From contig NC_068926.1 of assembly GCF_023091745.1 (NCBI RefSeq), forward strand, positions 71,298,001 through 71,362,000: DNA of 64,000 bases, read 5' to 3'. The notes beneath the pieces were generated by a model. It ran no database searches. It was not told the DNA's origin and worked only from the letters and a program-made list of their open reading frames with translations. The DNA comes from Budorcas taxicolor. Taxonomy: Eukaryota; Chordata; Mammalia; Artiodactyla; Bovidae. Positions 1 to 8,806 of the stretch are shown here, one piece after another. The stretch's first letter is position 1; every line of letters begins with the position of its first letter. Both the position numbers and the translations under genes were made by a program.

Positions 1-447
1 CCAGCCAGGCTGTCCCACAGAGGGTACTGCAGTAGGTGTGTTTCGCCAGGAGAGGAGGGGAGGGTCCTGGTGAAGGGACAGTCTGAAGGGTGGAGGGAAG
101 GGGAGGAGAGAGGCTGGAGAGGTGAGGCCGTGGCGGACAGCAGATGGCTTTGAGCAGCTTTGCCTGCTCCTGGGGTTCTGGGGAGCCCCTGAAAGCTGTT
201 GAGCAGGGGCAGCAGTGATGACCTGTGCCCCCCAGAAGTTTCTCTCTGGCTGCATCTGAAGGGGCCAAAATCACTCAAGCTCAAGCAGAGGTCAGGGTCC
301 CAGGGGACTGTGGGCTGCACCTTTCCGGGGAGCTTCAGTGGGACCCTAAGAACAGGGCCAGCTCTGTTCCTGGTGCCCAGGGCAGAGTGAGCAAGGGGAC
401 GCAGAGGGTCCAGGGGAAGTTGGCTGCAAGTAAATGGACACCCCCTC
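1..447 (+). other. GSTT1: GSTT1 intron 1, left part
   Basis: G-rich unique sequence with no exon-like match. Theta GST exon 1 (MGLELYLDLL) was looked for and is absent, so it is left of the window. Confidence 0.6.
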
Positions 448-755
448 ATAGCTCAGTTGGTGAAGAATCCGCCTGCAATGCGGGAGAGCCCGGTTTGATT
501 CCTGGGTCAGGAAGATCCCCTGGAGAAGGGATAGGCTACACACTCCAGTATTCCTGGGCTTCCCTGGTGGCTCAGCTCGTAAAGAATCCGCCTGCAATGA
601 GGGAGACCTGGGTTTGAACCCTGGGTTGGGAAGATCCCCTGGAGAAGGGAAGGGCTACCCACTCCAGTATTCTGGCCTGGAGAATTCCAGGGACTGTGTA
701 GTCCATGGGGTCACAAAGAGTCGGACACGATTGAGCAACTTTCACTTTTCAAGTG
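448..755 (+). mobile_element. Bov-tA type SINE, two tandem tRNA-like units
   Basis: Two copies of the tRNA-derived head (GCTCAG...AAGAATCCGCCTGC) and the GATCCCCTGGAGAAGG body, ending AGTCGGACACGATTGAG. Ruminant-specific SINE. The short peptides it can encode are not genes. Confidence 0.9.
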
Positions 756-1245
756 GACGCTAGGAAGAGGCCACTTGTCTGTGTTTGGGAACCTATTCTT
801 AGGGTCCACAGGGAAAGTGGCATTAAGAGGGCCAGTCTCCCAGTCCCTGCAGCTGGGACACCCCCAGACCCCATGCGGGAGCCAGTGATGCTGGCGATGG
901 TGAAAAGGCAGAGGGTGGGAGTCTGCAGGCCTGAGCAAGGACAGGCCCTGCCCTGGATGGAGCTCCTTAAGCTCTGTTTTAGGGGGGCTCCTAGTGGGGG
1001 AGGTTTTGCCCACAGGAACTTGGCAAGGGGTGTCGAGCTCTCTTTTGCACCAGCTGGCAGAACCTCCCACTTCTCCCACAGCAGCCCCCGCCAGCCTTTC
1101 CCACACCAAGAGCGGCCAGGGGCTGGAGAAGGGCCATGAAATTGTGGTTGGGGCCTTTTGAGGGGGGTGGGTGCAACAGGTGGACACAGCCAGGCAGGGC
1201 AGGGCGTTTTCCTCCCCACTATGCACCACGCTGGGCTCTCCGCAG
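756..1245 (+). other. GSTT1: GSTT1 intron 1, right part
   Basis: Unique sequence leading to the exon 2 acceptor; nothing recognisable besides the splice site. Confidence 0.5.
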
Positions 1246-1333
1246 GCCAGCACCTCAGCGATGACTTTGCCCAGGTGAACCCCCTGCAGAAGGTGCCAGT
1301 CTTGAAGGACGGGGACTTCATCTTGACCGAGAG
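1246..1333 (+). CDS. GSTT1: GSTT1 exon 2
   Basis: Starts after a tctccgcag acceptor and ends at a gtaact donor; 88 nt, entering in phase 1 and leaving in phase 2. Encodes QHLSDDFAQVN through ILTE plus part of Ser67, the second half of the glutathione-binding domain. Confidence 0.95.
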
Positions 1334-4300
1334 GTAACTGGGGCCCCAAGGTTGCCGGCAGACCCCTCTGGAACCGTCTCGTCCCTCTGAGCTGAAGGGC
1401 CCTCGGTCCAGTATCCTGCAGAGAGTCAGGGCTGGGCTCCTGGTTCCTGCCTGCCCACAGTTTCAGTTCACAGACATGGTTGGGAAAGCAAGCACCTTAC
1501 GAGTCATGTGGTGGTTGGTGAGGGGGCGTTCCCGGGCAGGGGGGCAGGGAGGGGCAGGGCGGTTCATCTCCCAAAGGGCTGCCCCCTGGCCAAACTTGTA
1601 CTGAAGTCTCCCGGCGGTCCCATCTCTGGGCTGCCCTTCCCTGGGAGGACCACCAGTCACATGGACATTTGCCGTCACAGCAGGGACCCTCGTCTTCCTC
1701 GGAACTCCCTTGCTGGGAACAAAAGGAGAAAAAAAAAAAAAAGCGAACTGTTTAGCTCCGTGTGGAAGCAGGATTCCCAGTAGGGAGCTTGGTCCGGGGG
1801 CAGATACAGAGGTTTTCTGCCCCTTTGGCTGGGGTGCCCAGCCTATAGGGTACCCCGAGTTCCTGAAGGCCTTCCCAGTGGCCCCGAATTCCCACATTCA
1901 CTGTCCTTCCGGATCAGTCGTGCCATCCCAACACCAAGGCAGCCCAGCTAACCCAGGGCAGGAGGGGGGCTGCAGGAGCCTTGTTTGTCCCGCTTGTCCA
2001 AGATCCCACAGCTCCCACACCCTGCTGTGTTTCTGGCAGGATGCTTCAGGGAGGACAGAGGGATGACAGAGAACAGACGATGGAGGGATGGCAGGAAAGC
2101 CTTTTTGAAGTGTCAGGCCTCCTGGGGGTCTGAATGTGGGATGATGAGAGTGGATGCAGGCTGGAAGGAACTGGAAGCAATTGAGCTTCTGCAATGCTTT
2201 GCTTTGGTGCTGACTCCTCCAGGAAGCTCTCTCTGGTCCTCCCATCAGAAACTGTGCTCCGAACTTGTGGCAGGACTCGCCGCGGAATTGAGCCCGGTGA
2301 TAGGAGCTTGCCTGTTAGCCTCAGGGAGACTCTCAGCTCAGCCTCCAAAGCCTGTGTGCCCTGGGCAAGTCCCATCCTTGTTCTAAAGCCTGGCTTCCTG
2401 TTCTGGAAACGGAGAAAATAGCTTGGTGTGTGGTCAGGAATATTCAGGAAGGGACTCTGTATCAAGCCCCAGCTCAGTGGGCCCCCTGCCCGCCGCCCTC
2501 CAACACGTCCTCCCCTTGCCCGCAGCGTGGCCATCCTGCTCTACCTGGCCCGCAAGTATAAGGTCCCCGACCACTGGTACCCTCAGGACCCGCAGGCCTG
2601 TGCCCGTGTGGACGAGTACCTGGCCTGGCAGCACACAGCCCTGCGGAGAAACTGCCTCCGAGCCCTGTGGCATAAGGTGAGGTGCTCTCCCCGGGGAGGG
2701 GGGCCGGTGAGGGCATCGCCCCACAAGGGCACGGCAACCTCACATTCTTCCTTTCAGTTTAAGTAGCTTCTGTTGACCTGGCTTTGACTTCCCAGTTCTT
2801 TCCTCTGTTTGCCCAAGCTGCCGTTAAGCCCGTCTAGTACATTCTTTGTATTTGAAATAAGTGTTTTTTTCAGTTCTAGAGATTCCATGTGGTTCTTTTT
2901 TAGAGTTTCCATTTCTCTGGTGAAATTCAACATCTGCTCACCCACTTGGTCTATCTTTCCTTCTAAATTGTTTAACGTATTGATTCTTAGAATAGTTACT
3001 TTAAAGTTTTTGTTAGCTAATTTCAGCCCCTGGGTTTTCTGTGGGTTTGTTTCTATTGGTTGTCTTTTGCCATCTGGATTAGGGGTCACATTTTCCTCTT
3101 TTTCTTTTTTCCTTTTATATTTTGGCCACACCATGAAGCTTATGGGATCTCAGTTTCCTGACCAGGGATTGAACCTGGGCCACATCAGTGACATCGAATC
3201 CTAACCGCTAGGCCACCAAGGAACACCTACATTTTCCTCTTTCTTTACTTGTCTTATAATTTCTTATTTCTTCACACAATAATTTCTTACTGTGTGCTAC
3301 GTGTTATATAAAAGGAGAGTGGACACGGAGTGCACAATAAATGCCTGACACGGGGCTTGCACTTTCTTCTATCAAGCATCCTCGGTGGGAGGTTCATCTC
3401 TTCCAGCTAGTCAGGATTGGGGCTGGGATGTGGCTTCAGTTACAGTTCAGTTCATCTCTGGTTTCAGAAACGTCTTGAGGGTGGAATCAGGTTGCTCATT
3501 TTCCTCCAGCAAGGATTTGGAATCTAAGCTCCAACTACAAGCAAGAGATCGCTCTGCTTCTCAGCCCTGCCCTAAGTCCCCCACGGGGCTGCTTCATCAG
3601 AAAACTCCCAGACAGATGGCAGGCTTGCACCCCGATCTGCTTGGACCCCAGGGATGAACGTGGCTTACCTTGGGAGGGTTCATGCCCTCTGGAATTTAGC
3701 TCATTTTGTCCAGTGCTGCCCAAAAGTAAAGAGTGAGACACATATGTAGTTTAAAATTTTCCAGTAGCCGTAATTAAAAAGTAAAAAGAAACAGTTGAAT
3801 ATATTTTACTTAACCCAAAATACTCAGAGTATCAGTGGTATGATTTTGGCTAATAAACACGTGAAAATATGTTCAGTATCACTAATCCTTAGGAAAATGC
3901 AAATTAAAACTATAATGAGGGGACCTCCCTGAGGTCCAGTGTTTAAGACTTGGCCATCCAATGCAGGGGGTGAGTGCAGGTTCGATCTCTGGTTGGGGCG
4001 CTAAGATCCAATATGGTTTGCGGCCAAAAAACCAAAACACAGAACAGAAGCAGTATTGTAATAAATTCAGTAAAGATTTTTTTTTAATGTCTATAATGAA
4101 ATACCACTTCCTCCCTGCTGGGATGGCTGTTACAGATAGATAGATAGGTCAAGGATTGCTTGCTCGGTCGTGTCTGACTCTTTGTGACCCCGTGGACTGT
4201 AGCCCACCAGGCTCCTCCGTCCATGGGATTCTCCAGGCTGGAGTGGGTTGCCATTCCCTCCTCCTTCCTGACTCAGGGTCGAACCTGTCTCTTGCATTAG

Positions 4301-6250
4301 CAGGTGGCTTCTTTCATCCCTGCACCACGTGGGAAGCCCAGACAGATAGACAGATAAGCAAAATTACAAGTGTTAGGGAGGATAAGAAGAAATCGAAACT
4401 CCCGTGTGCTCTTGATGGGAATGGAAAGGGGAATAGCTTCTGTGGACAATGCATGGTGGTTCCTCAAGAAAATTAAAAATGCAATTGCCATATGACCCAG
4501 CAGTTCCACTTCTGGGCGTATACCTAGAATAACTGAAAGCGGGATCTCGAAGAGATGCTTGTACCCACGTTCACAACGGCGTCATTCGCAGTAGCCAGAA
4601 TGTGGCGGCAACACCGGTGTCCATCAGCAGTGACGCCTGAGTGCCCCTCAGGGCTTCCGCCCGTGTTTTCTGCCAGGAGTTTTACTGTTTCCGGTCCTAT
4701 GTTTAAGTCTTTAGTTCATTTTGAGTTTATCTCTATGGCCTTAGAGAATGCTCTAATTTCATTTTTCATGTAGCTGCCCAGTCCTCTCTGCACCACGGAT
4801 GGAAGAGACTGTCTTTTCTCCCTTGTATATTCCTGTGTCCTTTGTGGTGGATTAGTTGGCCAGAAGCGTGTGGGTTTATTTCTGGGCTCGCTGTCCCTTC
4901 CACTGATGCGTGTCTGTTTCCTGGTGTGTATTTTACATTTCACGGCACATTTCGTCTAAGACCAGTCATATTTTAAGAGCTCGGGAACCTCTTGTGGCTG
5001 GTGGTTTCCATATCAGACAGGCAGGTTTAGGCTTTATTCTTTGCTACTTTTTGTTCTTTCTTTTATTTTTCCTTTTTCTTTTAAAGTTCTGTATTCTTTT
5101 ATGACTTAAAAAAAAATCACAAGGTTATTTTCTTTCTAGCGTCATCATGGTGGGTTTTCTGTATTCTTCTCAGAGGTGCCCCCCTCCTTTCTGAAAGTAT
5201 ATCTTTAATTCTGGGTCACCAGTTTCATTGTTGTGTCTTCTATCATTTGTGATATATATAAGAAAAGAAACATTAGGGAACAAAAACCAACTGACCTCTT
5301 TGTTGCCCGTTCCCTTCCTGAAGTCCGCCCCCACTGCCTGCCCCTTGAGATCTGGTTCAAGTCCTTTCAGTTCATGACCTTGTACATTATCACATTTACG
5401 TGTAGCCCAAAAACAACGCTTCGAGTGCTTACAGTTTTATATAAACGCTCTCAGATCATTCTGTAGTTTGTGTTTTCCCACGGTGGTGCAGGTGGATGTA
5501 ATGCGTTTTTTTCTAACTACTCTATAGAGTTTCCTGACATGAATAAATCAGAATTACCCTCTGATGGTCTTTTATAGTTAAAGACCTTATAGTTGTATTT
5601 AAGGACCGTTTACATCTAAAGTCTCAGGTGCTGCCCTGGAGGTCAGGTAGGAATGCCGGCCCCTAAGCCCCCACTCTGCCTGCCCGCCCATCAGGTGATG
5701 CTCCCTGTTTTCCTGGGTGAGCTGGTCTCTCCTGAGACGCTGGCGGCCACACTGGCAGAGTTGGATATGGCCCTGCAGGTGCTTGAGGGCAAGTTCCTCC
5801 AGGACAAAGCCTTTCTCACCGGGCCCCACATCTCTCTGGCTGACCTGGTAGCCATCACGGAGCTGATGCATGTGAGTGCTGTGGGTGGTTGGGGGGAGGA
5901 TGAGGCAGGGGGGTCCTGGGTGGCGCTGAAGTCCTGCTCACACCATGCCCCTGGCTGTGGGACCCTGTGGAGAGACCTTCTGGAGTTCCATGGCCTCCAG
6001 ACCAGGTTGGTGTTGCAATATGTGGTCACCCATCCCGCCCCCTCTCTCCCTACAGCCCGTGGGTGCCGGCTGCCAAGTCTTCAAAGGCCGACCCAAGCTG
6101 GCCGCGTGGCGCCAGTGCGTGGAGGCAGCGGTGGGGGAGGCCCTCTTCCAGGAGGCCCATGAGGTCATCCTGAAGGCCAAGGACTCTCAGCCTGCAGACC
6201 CCACCTTGAAGCAGAAGATGCTGCCCAAAGTGCTGGCCATGATCCAGTGA
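1246..6250 (+). CDS. GSTT1: GSTT1, glutathione S-transferase theta-1 (exons 2-5; 5' end outside window)
   Basis: Theta-class GST, a cytosolic dimer that conjugates glutathione to small electrophiles such as halomethanes and epoxides. Coding exons are 1246-1333, 2526-2676, 5695-5871 and 6056-6250. Phases join as 1/2, 2/0, 0/0, and the joined frame gives residues 38-240, the same length as human GSTT1. Visible are the thioredoxin-fold end with the G-site stretch KVPVLKDGD and Glu66-Ser67, then the all-helical C-terminal domain with Arg107 and Trp115. The C-terminus PKVLAMIQ matches GSTT1 (human PWVLAMIR), not GSTT2 or GSTT4. Residue 234 is Lys, where human has Trp and rodents Arg. Exon 1 with catalytic Ser11 must lie left of position 1; intron 1 of the neighbouring paralogue is 1,344 bp, so it is probably close. 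No stop or frameshift in the visible exons. Confidence 0.95.
1334..2525 (+). other. GSTT1: GSTT1 intron 2
   Basis: Mostly unique; an A-rich run at 1728-1742. A degenerate MIR-like stretch lies at about 2335-2425 (GTGCCCTGGGCAAGTC followed by a GGAAACGGAGAAAATAG-type end). Confidence 0.5.
2526..2676 (+). CDS. GSTT1: GSTT1 exon 3
   Basis: 151 nt between a cccgcag acceptor and a gtgagg donor. Completes Ser67 and encodes residues 68-117 (VAILLYLARKYKV... to LRALWHK), including Arg107 and Trp115. Confidence 0.95.
2760..3105 (-). mobile_element. Old L1/HAL1 fragment with ORF1-like coding sequence
   Basis: On the minus strand the translation reads REMETLKKNHMESLELKKTL then NTKNVLDGLNGSLGK, which resembles the L1 ORF1p coiled coil (EMETLRKNQKEMLEIKN-type). 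Open by chance over a short distance; not a host gene. Confidence 0.65.
3106..3228 (-). mobile_element. CHR-2 type cetartiodactyl SINE, with target-site duplication
   Basis: Reverse complement of the tRNA-derived CHR SINE (GACCAGGGATTGAACC, CTAACCGCTAGGCCACCAAGG). Flanked by near-perfect 16-bp direct repeats of ACATTTTCCTCTTT type at 3088-3103 and 3229-3244, marking insertion into the L1. Confidence 0.8.
3918..4050 (+). mobile_element. CHR-2 type SINE
   Basis: GACCTCCCTGAGGTCCAG head, GTTCGATCTCTGGTTGGGG B-box region and GCGGCCAAAAAACC tail, direct orientation. Confidence 0.8.
4148..4341 (-). mobile_element. Bov-tA SINE
   Basis: Reverse complement copy: CGTGTCTGACTCTTTGTGAC near the start and ACCACGTGGGAAGCCCA at the end. 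Confidence 0.9.
4640..4930 (-). mobile_element. Antisense L1 fragment
   Basis: L1 ORF2 antisense text (AGTCTTTAGTTCATTTTGAG, CTTGTATATTCCTGTGTCC). The remaining intron to 5694 is AT-rich, with a T-rich run at 5030-5100, and nothing else recognisable. Confidence 0.65.
5695..5871 (+). CDS. GSTT1: GSTT1 exon 4
   Basis: 177 nt, phase 0 at both ends, between a catcag acceptor and a gtgagt donor. Encodes residues 118-176 (VMLPVFLGE... to ITELMH), with the conserved SLADLVAITE helix of the H-site domain. Confidence 0.95.
6056..6250 (+). CDS. GSTT1: GSTT1 exon 5, terminal coding exon
   Basis: Begins after a ctacag acceptor and ends at TGA. Encodes residues 177-240, starting PVGAGCQVF and including RPKLAAWRQ. 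Lys is found at residue 234, four residues before the C-terminal MIQ triplet begins. Confidence 0.95.
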   Translation, partial: PVGAGCQVFKGRPKLAAWRQCVEAAVGEALFQEAHEVILKAKDSQPADPTLKQKMLPKVLAMIQ

Positions 6251-6476
6251 CCCAGGGAGCTGCGCCTCTGCTCTGCCCTTGGCAGTTCACGGAGCAGCTT
6301 CATTTCTGCTGTCCCTTGGGAGGCAGACCTGGAGAGCAGGCGTGGCTTGCCTGCCTGAGTCCTCTGCTCCTGGGGCCAGGTTCCCACCCATCTGTCGCTG
6401 GGGCTGCAGAGCCACAAGGAGAATGGCACACCCAGACCTCGTCTCCTTTCATCTGCGTTTTCTTTCCAGTCTGGGA

Positions 6477-6482
6477 AATAAA
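6477..6482 (+). promoter_or_regulatory. GSTT1: GSTT1 polyadenylation signal
   Basis: Canonical AATAAA 227 nt after the GSTT1 stop codon, followed by a T/GT-rich stretch around 6510-6535 typical of a downstream element. Confidence 0.8.
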
Positions 6483-7224
6483 CCTGGGCTCAGCCTGAGC
6501 CTTTGCTTCTAACTCTGAGGTGTGCTTTATTTGACCTTCCATCTGTCCTGGCCTCGGTTTTGGCCTCTCTTTGAGAGACAGCTGGCTGCGCAGGCCCGGT
6601 GGATTAGCTTTCCGCAGACCGGTTGTCCAGAGTGAAATTAACAAATGCCCTGCGCTCCACTGGTTCTTCGACGAGGACAGTAGAGGTAGCAGGTCTCCAG
6701 GTGTGTTGGGCGCAGAGTCGCCAACACTCTCTTCGCAGGGCCAGTGCCTTTCAGCACCAAGTATTGTGAATCACGAGTCCTGCACCGACCCTGAGAGGGT
6801 GGTGGGAGGAGACATCAAACAGCAGCTCCCCGGGTCAGGACTCGGTCAAGTGGGGCCTGAATTGCCACACCTCGGAGCTGCAGAACCTGAACAGGAACGG
6901 AATGCTCAGATTGCACTTTAGAATAACATTCTGACTGTTGGTGGGGGTTGGACTGGAGGGTGGCCAGGGAGGAAGCAGGGAGATTGGATATCGCAGCAGT
7001 CCGGCCAAATGTGAGTTATGGTGGAGGTCAGTCCCCTGGAGGGGGTGGAGAACATGGCTGCATCCAACCTGGAGAAAGTTCTCTCCTGATGGGATAGATC
7101 TTTGTTAAACTGGGAGCCAAGGGCCCAGGAAGGCCAAGCTATTCTCAAGGTTTGTTTGTTTTTTTTTTTCTTTCCCCCAGTTGGGCTTTCTCTGAATCTT
7201 GGGTTTGGGAATAGGTTTTTTTTT
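6483..7224 (+). other. GSTT1-GSTT3 intergenic, left part
   Basis: Unique sequence past the GSTT1 poly(A) signal; T-runs at 7158-7170 and 7218-7233. No gene seen. Confidence 0.5.
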
Positions 7225-7565
7225 TTTTTTTAAGTTATTTATTTGGCTGCCCTAGGTCTTAGTAGGTCTGCAATACAGGAGAGGTGGGCTCAATCCCTGG
7301 GTCAGGAAGAGCCACTGGAGGAGGAGATGGCAACCCGCTCCAGTATTCTTGTCAGGAAAATCCCATGGACAGAGGAGCCTCTCGGGCTACACAGTCCATG
7401 GGGGTCTCAAAAAGTCAGACCCGACCAGCACAGGCACTCACAAGCCTTAACTGCAGCTCGCAAGATCTTCAGTTGTGGTATGTGGGATCTAGTTCTGTGA
7501 TCAGGAATCCAACCTGGGTGCCCTGCCTTGAGAGCAAAGAGTCTACTGGACCACTAGGGAAGTCC
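7225..7565 (-). mobile_element. CHR-type SINE split by a Bov-tA insertion
   Basis: CHR halves at about 7225-7261 (TTATTTGGCTGCCCTAGGTC) and 7448-7565 (AGCTCGCAAGATCTTCAG ... CCACTAGGGAAGTCCC), in reverse orientation. A direct Bov-tA (about 7262-7447, GAAGAGCCACTGGAGGAGG, CCATGGACAGAGGAGCCT) sits between them. The nesting shows the CHR is older. Confidence 0.8.
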
Positions 7566-7885
7566 CTGGAAGTGAAGTGAAGTGAAGGCCACTCCGTCGC
7601 GTCCGACTCTTTGCGGCCCCATGGACTAGCCCATGGAATTTTCCTGGCCAGAATACTGGAGTGGGTAGCCTTTGCCTTCTCCAGGGGATCGTCCCAATCC
7701 AGGGACTGAACCCAGGTCTCTCGCATTGCAAGCAGATTCTTTACCAGCTGAGCCACAAGGGAAGCCTAAGAATACTGGAATGGGTAGCCTATCCCTTTTC
7801 CAGGGGACCTTCGCAACCCAGAATTGAACTGGGGTCTCCTGCATTGCAGGCAGACTCTTTACCAACTGAGCTATCAGGGAAGACT
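7566..7885 (-). mobile_element. Bov-tA SINE, dimeric
   Basis: Reverse copy starting GAAGTGAAGTGAAGTGAAGG and CGTCCGACTCTTTGCGGCC, with two tRNA-like ends (TACCAGCTGAGCCACAAGG and TACCAACTGAGCTATCAGG). Confidence 0.9.
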
Positions 7886-8480
7886 GAAGTCCCTGGGGAC
7901 ACGGGTTTTTTCACCTGGGAGACTTGCTTAGAGGGTGAAGGCATCACAGCCAAAGACCTCAGGAACCCCAGGCTTGAGGTTGGAGGGGTTTGGCCCTACA
8001 AAGGAAGTGGGAAGATTCCGGGCCCACCCACAAACCTCATAGATGGGTCTCACGAGGCTCTGTTTTGCAGGAGGGAGGCGAAGATTAGCCGGGAGGGAGC
8101 GTAAGGAAGCTTGGTGAGGGGCGGCTTCCTGAGGTGGTGATCTGGTCTTTGCCGGGTGCGGAGGACCACACGCCCTCCCCCGCCTCCACCCTGGGCCGTG
8201 GGCCCCCGGGAGGCTGCGGCATCTTTTACTCCTCTGTTTGTGTTCCTGGGGACTCTGACGTCCCTCCTCTTTCAGCCCCCGCTCTGAGGAGGGAGGTGGC
8301 CTGGGCTAACCCTTTGACCCTAAGTTCACTGAGTGGCTGCTCTGGAAGCGCCCTTGATCTCGTGCCCCCAGTACCCCTCCCGTCCTGTTCCATTTGACGC
8401 AGGTTAGACACTGCTGTTCAGGTGAGGGGACTGACACGGCGAGAGACACCGAGTCTGTCTCCTTGAACCCTGCCGGGCAG
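7886..8480 (+). other. GSTT1-GSTT3 intergenic, right part
   Basis: Unique, increasingly GC-rich sequence leading into the GSTT3 promoter; no gene seen. Confidence 0.5.
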
Positions 8481-8694
8481 GAAACGGAGCCCAGCTCAGA
8501 ACCCCGCAGAGGGAAGGCGGGAGAGCGAGGCCGCCGCTGATTGGCCCAAAGTTCTGCGGCGCCGTCCAATGGGCGGGTAGGGTGTGGCCGGGCTCGGGTA
8601 CCCGGAGCTGCGCACATCCCTCGGCTGGGTGACCGGTGGAACCTGCCCGCCGCCGTTCCTGTCGTGGGTCCTGCCCGCCGTTCCCGCCCCCGCC
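8480..8694 (+). promoter_or_regulatory. GSTT3: GSTT3 promoter and 5' UTR
   Basis: GC-rich, CpG-containing segment directly upstream of the GSTT3 start. It holds an inverted CCAAT (ATTGG, 8540-8544) and a direct CCAAT (8566-8570) followed by a GGGCGGG GC box. No TATA box is evident. This is the standard layout of a CpG-type promoter; the transcription start is not determinable by eye. Confidence 0.6.
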
Positions 8695-8806
8695 ATGGGC
8701 CTGGAGCTCTACCTGGACCTGCTGTCCCAGCCCTGCCGCGCCGTCTACATCTTCGCCAAGAAGAACCGCATCCCCTTCGAGCTGCGCACCGTGGACCTGC
8801 TCCAAG
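8695..8806 (+). CDS. GSTT3: GSTT3 exon 1
   Basis: 112 nt from ATG to a gtgggc donor, leaving phase 1. Encodes residues 1-37 with Ser11 in the SQPCR motif and the VYIFAKKN helix. Confidence 0.93.

Larger units (their letters stand above)
3855..4600 (+). mobile_element. L1 ORF2 3' end, interrupted by two SINEs
   Basis: L1 text (AATGCAAATTAAAACTATAATGAG, ATATGACCCAGCAGTTCCAC, TTCACAACGGCGTCATTC) runs on the + strand in three blocks, 3855-3917, 4051-4147 and 4342-4640, separated by a CHR-2 and a Bov-tA. Younger SINEs have landed in an older L1. Confidence 0.75.

Noticed and set aside
448..755. tRNA-like sequences
   Set aside because: The A/B-box-like words belong to tRNA-derived Bov-tA SINEs; no complete cloverleaf with a proper acceptor stem is formed.
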